Source: Lojkania enalia
Lineage: Eukaryota; Ascomycota; Dothideomycetes; Pleosporales
Assembly: GCA_010094045.1 (NCBI GenBank)
Contig: ML986587.1
Span: 124,001 to 188,000 of the forward strand
DNA length: 64,000 bases
Direction of reading: 5' to 3'
Shown: one piece after another, positions 59,548-64,000 of the stretch
Numbering within the stretch: position 1 is the first letter of the stretch
How the letters are laid out: every line of letters begins with the position of its first letter
The notes under the pieces: model-generated
The model's input: only the letters and a program-made list of their open reading frames with translations
Database searches by the model: none
What the model was told of the DNA's origin: nothing
Program-made: the position numbers and the translations under genes

Positions 59548-59920
59548 AGAGGGCGGCAAGTGTATGACCCGGAATGGTAGGGTGTCATGGGACTCGAGTA
59601 GGATGGAACACTTTCTCACATTTTAAGAATAGCAAGAGAAAACAAGGAATCTCGAAGAATCTATAAGGGTAGGATCATTCTTCCTGATTTCGTGCCGTGT
59701 GGTCGAGGAATATGAAAGGTCATTCCAGCCTTGGCCATGGACACGCAGTATACATTCATTCACATCTATGTATCATCGGAATGCCAGAATGTGCTGCCAC
59801 GTGGGTTCTAGGCGCTGAATGCTTTGGCTACCTGAAAATACCATAGCACTTGATTGTCAGGTCGACCAGCTAGCTAAGAGTGATCGAATATCCAGATATA
59901 GGGCATTAGTCTTCCGATTA
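59548..59920. other. Intergenic
   Basis: 373 bp between the 3' end of the CTNNBL1 gene and the RTA1-like relic. Nothing recognised. Confidence 0.5.
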
Positions 59921-61759
59921 TTATCCTAAAAATCCTACCAAGGCCTGAAGCATTTCTCGCTCCGCAGGCTCAACTTCCAATATGCCATCCAATTGCGCCT
60001 GCAATGTCCTCTTCACATCTGCTAGGCTTTCGTCTCTGTCGGCGAGAGCTGTCACGACGGCTTTCTTCGCGCCATCATCCTCAGCAACCAGCCAAGCTAG
60101 GATAACATCGATCCGCTCTAAACAGTAGAGTCCTTCATCAAGCCTCTCCGAGATACTCTGTAGCTCGAGCTCTTCTTGCATCTCCCTTGACAGACCCCTC
60201 ATCCGGTCCCTCAATCTCGCGTCAAAAGCTGCCACTCGACTGACATAGCTTCTTCGTAGAGCGATCAGCTTCCCAATCTTCTCGTACTCCTTTTCAAGGA
60301 ACTTGGCTAGAACCCTGAAACGTGGTTCTGAATTGCCGGGTAACGAACGGAGGAGGGATGCGAAGATGCCGATCAAGTGCTCCGTCGTGTCCGGGTCGTG
60401 CTTTTTGGTTTTCATGAAAGCGCTGAAAAGCGGTTTTAAGCCTCGGGCTTCGACAACTTTCTCACAGAGTGCGACTGCGCTATTGATAGTTATACTTTCT
60501 ACAGCTATTTTCCGCTTGTCTTTAGAATCCGGTTTGCCATTTGTTTGGGGTTCATCTGGGTTGCCCGTTTCAGCATAACCGCAGGCGTGATCCAACACTT
60601 TCAGGGCGCGGTTCTTGCTCAACTTTCCGTCTCGTATCATAAGTAGACATAGTTCTATACCCTCAGCCTTTAAAAACTCATCCTTGCCTTCCGGCTCGTC
60701 GACTAACGACGTCAAGCAGTTGAATAAGTTTTCCATGTACTCTTCCTCTTCGCTCTCTTTCTGTGGATCATCTCGTCGATATGCTGAAAGAAGGGTCAAT
60801 AGGGGTTCGACAGCATTAGCTTCGATAACCCGGCGACGGTTGGGTGATGATGATTGGGTGAGAATGGATAGGATCTCGGAGGCGTAGAGTTTGTTTTGCG
60901 TTGTGGATGTTTCCCCTGCTTGTATTCGTTTAAGGAGCCATGATATGAGCTCATTTTGCTTGCCGATCAGATCCATATTCGAGGGCTGCGAGAGAAGGTT
61001 CTCAATTACACTCAGTGAATGGTAGACGCCGCTGGCATCTGCGTCGTCGTCCTCATTGAACCGAGTGAAGGTAGATATTAGTATACTGAGGAAATTTTCC
61101 TCGAACATAGCGGTTACCAGCGCATCCCATTGCTCTTGCTCTGCTTCCACATCCTCATCCGTCAACTCTGAAATTATCTTAATTGCATCAATTGCAATGT
61201 CGGTATTGTCATGGGTTAATTGCTGAACCAGGTTCGCCGCGCCGAGCTTCGCAAAATCCTTGTACAATTCGGGATGTTCTGATAATATGCTTAGGTCCTT
61301 TATTGCATCGTCTAAATCCGCCTCCGAGGCCATGAACTTGGAAGGGTCATCCCCGTATCTTAAACGCAAGTCCGAGTTCTTCGATATCTTCTTCTCGAAG
61401 CTGACCAACAATTTTCGAAGCCACGCCAAATCATATTTCTCTTCTATAATCGCGCCTTCTTTATCCGCATTATTTAGGTAGTCCATAGCCTCCTTCGCGT
61501 TTTCGTCCATGCCATCGCCAAAGAACCTCCCCTCTTCGTCATCCCCATCCTCTTCCCCAAGATCAGGTGGCAGCGCTGGACCGGCTTCTTCGTCATTGTC
61601 TGCCTCGTCGGCCACCAAGGCGTGTGCAGATCGCTTCACATCGCTGTTCTGATTGAGCTTCGCGGACTTATAAGTTTGAGTCGGATCGAGCTCGGAAGGG
61701 TTTTCGAATTTGCGTTTAGTTGAGGAGGAGGCCTTGAATAGGTCCTCTATGCTGGCCAT
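59921..61759 (-). CDS. CTNNBL1: Beta-catenin-like protein 1 homologue (armadillo repeats)
   Basis: Single exon, 612 aa. CTNNBL1 is a spliceosome-associated armadillo protein that binds the Prp19/CDC5L complex in the nucleus. The N-terminal 90 residues are disordered and acidic, with a basic patch near residues 10-35 (SSTKRKFENP). The conserved domain begins near 85 with DGMDENAKEAMDYLN and continues through AWLRKLLVSFEKKI and ADLDDAIKDLSILSEHPELY. It then goes into helical repeats containing ENLFNCLTSLVDEPEGK and NRALKVLDHACGYAETG. The last 60 residues are LERIDVILAWLVAEDDGAKK, as in family members. The open frame extends 48 codons upstream, but those contain a hexamer repeat and are probably 5' UTR; the ATG at 61759 gives the family-like MASIEDLFK start. 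Confidence 0.93.
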   Translation of the reverse strand: MASIEDLFKASSSTKRKFENPSELDPTQTYKSAKLNQNSDVKRSAHALVADEADNDEEAGPALPPDLGEEDGDDEEGRFFGDGMDENAKEAMDYLNNADKEGAIIEEKYDLAWLRKLLVSFEKKISKNSDLRLRYGDDPSKFMASEADLDDAIKDLSILSEHPELYKDFAKLGAANLVQQLTHDNTDIAIDAIKIISELTDEDVEAEQEQWDALVTAMFEENFLSILISTFTRFNEDDDADASGVYHSLSVIENLLSQPSNMDLIGKQNELISWLLKRIQAGETSTTQNKLYASEILSILTQSSSPNRRRVIEANAVEPLLTLLSAYRRDDPQKESEEEEYMENLFNCLTSLVDEPEGKDEFLKAEGIELCLLMIRDGKLSKNRALKVLDHACGYAETGNPDEPQTNGKPDSKDKRKIAVESITINSAVALCEKVVEARGLKPLFSAFMKTKKHDPDTTEHLIGIFASLLRSLPGNSEPRFRVLAKFLEKEYEKIGKLIALRRSYVSRVAAFDARLRDRMRGLSREMQEELELQSISERLDEGLYCLERIDVILAWLVAEDDGAKKAVVTALADRDESLADVKRTLQAQLDGILEVEPAEREMLQALVGFLG

Positions 61760-62533
61760 CGTGGAGGTAGAGGATGATAAGGAAAGAAGGTCGAGAAGAG
61801 GAATGGGCGCAGACGGATGGAAACTCTCGCAAACTGGAGGTCCCGTTATGCCTGGAAAATCATCGGAAAGTGAAAGTGAAAGTGAAAGTGGCCCAAGCTT
61901 CACTTAGCGTGTCTTCCAAGGTGCTAGCCTTACTCACAGCTGCCAGCAACCAGCTTCTGGTATTCATTCACTGGTGATGCTGTCAAAACGCGCAGAAATA
62001 TAATAAGTGCTATCCTCTGCCTCGACCTTAAATCGCTTTTTAGGCCTTCTCCGAATGCAACATTGATTTCCTTTTCTCGAGCGGCTTTGAAGAAGAAACT
62101 AATGCTTCCTAGGACGATTGGATCATACCCTAACGCGAAATAATAGAGGTAATCAGGAGAGTTAATAATATTCTAACTTCGAGAAAGAAGCGGGTATTAG
62201 TACTTATAGATTGGTGATTGCTTGATCAAATATTGATAATGATAATATTATGCATTGCTACTGCTAAGGCTTCGTGGACAAATGCATATAAGTAGGTCGC
62301 TATATGAAAATCCAGAAACACTGATAATCGAGCAGTATAACCCTGATGACCCATGCTCGTGAACCCATCCGATATACCCATGCAGAAAACTCATATCGAA
62401 AATCAGACCGAAAAGCGCCATCCCAACCCATTTATGTCCGTGAGTCATCTTGGCGAAGCCGCATTAATCCCCAGCGCCATTTTGCATGCTGAAAACACTC
62501 TGGAACCAAATGTTTCGCTTACACTGTCAATAT
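61760..62533. other. Intergenic, CTNNBL1 5' region
   Basis: 774 bp between the RMD5 3' end and the CTNNBL1 start. Includes the short GAAAGT array; no gene is supported. Confidence 0.5.
61866..61889. repeat. Short tandem hexamer (GAAAGT)x4
   Basis: Four perfect GAAAGT units in a row, just upstream of the CTNNBL1 start on its 5' UTR side. Read through the extended frame it would encode alternating Leu-Ser, which supports the later start codon. Confidence 0.85.
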
Positions 62534-63955
62534 TTACAAAAATACCTTCTTCGCATCTCGAGGATGTGATTCTGAGGGACAATATGGACATTTGAACCTC
62601 GCGCCTTTGCTCAGCTTGTCCAGAGATTCTTGCGCTATCACGTGCCCGCAAGGCATCATCATGGCCGGGTTCTGGTCCGTTGATTGTTCCTTTGAGACTG
62701 GACAGACAAATATAGAGTGGAAATTGTATGAAGAAGGAAGAGGAATTTCGACCTATCGGAGGGGTCAGTAGAGCAAAGACTTTTATACAACAGGGCAGGG
62801 TAGTTCGTACAGGTAATTCATTCTGCGTTGTCCACTCCGTCCTCTTTTCTTTCATAATGTTCTGTAGCTTCAGCAGTGTAGGCAACGCAATCGCGCCAGC
62901 CGTCGCGGCAATATAAAGTGGTGAGTCTGCCGATAACCCCAGTAGTGAGCAAAACTCGCGAGTAAACGAATTCGCCACCTCTTCCCATGCAGAGTCATTG
63001 TAAAAATACCGTCGATAAGGCGAGTCAACGACGTTTGGGAAAAATGCCATTGCACCCATTAGTTCCTGCACCTGCCGCGCATACCGGCCTTGAAATGGCC
63101 CGAATTCACTTCGGGCGTATGCCCAAGCCCGGAGGGGTCCGACTGCGGAATCCGTCATATCCATGAAGCCTTCTTCATCACGGCCAACAAACAGACACAC
63201 AAATTGTAACCTGCATAGCTCAAACTCCAAGTTGCTCCCGCGATCTTCAAGAAGCTTACTTCGTTCCCTCGCCCATGCTATGGCTGGGGCCAAGTTCTTC
63301 TTCTGGCGAAGTGCGTGCAAGATATGATACATTTCCTCAAACTGTTTCTGTAACTTATGCGAGTTGAAGGACCCGTCTGCCATCTCCTTTTCCCATGCTT
63401 CTCGTAGGTATGGATTCGGGGTGTTGGGTGTGGGTTCGGGGTGGGGTGGGTGGCGGTTCGCTTCTTCGAGGAAGGTGGATGCTACCGAGAATTGGCCTTC
63501 GCGGAGGAGATGCATTGCTATGGCTCGATTTATGAGTTGGGGATGAGACGAAAGGGCGTCATTCTCGGCGGTTGGGAGGGGCTTGTCTTTGAATTTCTGA
63601 AACCCACGTCAGGACTGGCAGTGGTGTGAGTGGTGATAGGAGGAATGTACCTTGTCCAGGGCCTTGCCATACTTACCCAGGCCGCTGTAGATAGGCTTCA
63701 GGTCTTTCGTTGCTTGCTCCATGGCCTGCTTAAGAGGCCCCTGGAGCTTCGCCAGCGTGAGGGGTGCCGTCTGCTGGTCTGCGACGACCGTGGTTAGCAT
63801 CTGGTCCACAAGCCTGGGCGATAAGGGCACACACCAGCGGCGATCTTCGCACGAGCTGCAGCGAGGAGATCAATGGCCTTCTGGACATCGTTGATGGTCG
63901 CAGTGAGGTTGGCGGTGGACTCCAGCAGCTCTACCTGTTCCCTGAGGTCGTCCAT
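62534..63955 (-). CDS. RMD5: E3 ubiquitin ligase subunit of the GID/CTLH complex
   Basis: Four exons: 63955-63835, 63778-63651, 63596-62811 and 62752-62534 (417 aa); introns are 54-58 bp. Rmd5 (Gid2) is the RING-like subunit that, with Fyv10, ubiquitinates gluconeogenic enzymes when glucose returns. The N-terminal helix holds [19 protein letters not shown] and continues [40 protein letters not shown] begins the LisH/CTLH-CRA region. The C-terminal exon encodes [14 protein letters not shown] then [14 protein letters not shown] and FKCPYCPSE, the degenerate Rmd5-type RING starting at Cys362. The reading frame of exon 3 runs past its GTACGA donor, so a naive translation would lose the RING. The ATG at 63955 gives the family-like MDDLREQVE start. 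Confidence 0.92.
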
Positions 63956-64000
63956 GGCAGTTGACAGCGGAGAGGACAGCTCCAGGCCTCGGGCTGTGGG

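Noticed and set aside
61760..61903. Upstream extension of the CTNNBL1 frame (48 codons)
   Set aside because: It runs through the GAAAGT array giving Leu-Ser repeats, and the family start motif is at the later ATG.

Overview
This window is from a filamentous ascomycete (Pezizomycotina; the gene set would suit Leotiomycetes, but the sequence alone does not settle the class). The reasons are monocistronic genes on both strands, short introns of 46-117 bp with GTRNGT donors, fungal-only pathways (alpha-aminoadipate reductase for lysine), and fungal-type regulators (SFP1, GID/RMD5, HMG-box). Exon joins were worked out by hand from splice sites and reading frames. Several genes (LSM1, RMD5, the acetylornithine aminotransferase, LYS2, the HMG protein and a small orphan) only become visible after splicing.

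Layout. 1.9-6.8 kb: an epoxide hydrolase and a membrane-anchored hormone-sensitive-lipase-type esterase. 7.5-19.5 kb: a minus-strand block with an HMG-box regulator, an SGNH-fold protein lacking usual catalytic residues, a SNF2 ATPase, mitochondrial acetylornithine aminotransferase and a DUF2470 membrane protein. 20.4-22.4 kb: two adjacent plus-strand genes sharing a C-terminal module of about 30 residues and an identical tiny last exon, the most novel-looking item here. 23.1-26.1 kb: an unrecognised large gene with an uncertain 3' half. 26-30.5 kb: gene-poor DNA with a dispersed repeat. 30.5-31.1 kb: a small three-exon orphan. 31-34 kb: nothing certain. 34.1-45.5 kb: LSM1, APP1-type phosphatidate phosphatase, LYS2 and a type II membrane protein. 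45.6-51.9 kb: a decayed accessory stretch with a truncated beta-helix (GH28-like) gene cut by a second repeat copy, a 10-N assembly gap and other relics. 52-53.8 kb: an SFP1-like zinc-finger regulator with a very long gene-free upstream region. 59 kb: a broken RTA1-like gene. 59.9-64 kb: a CTNNBL1 homologue and RMD5/GID2.

Most genes are housekeeping: amino-acid synthesis (arginine, lysine), mRNA decay and splicing (LSM1, CTNNBL1), lipid and actin-patch metabolism (APP1), chromatin (SNF2), and nutrient-responsive control (SFP1, RMD5). They are independently transcribed; the window holds no biosynthetic cluster, CRISPR array or rRNA. The accessory intervals look decayed rather than active.
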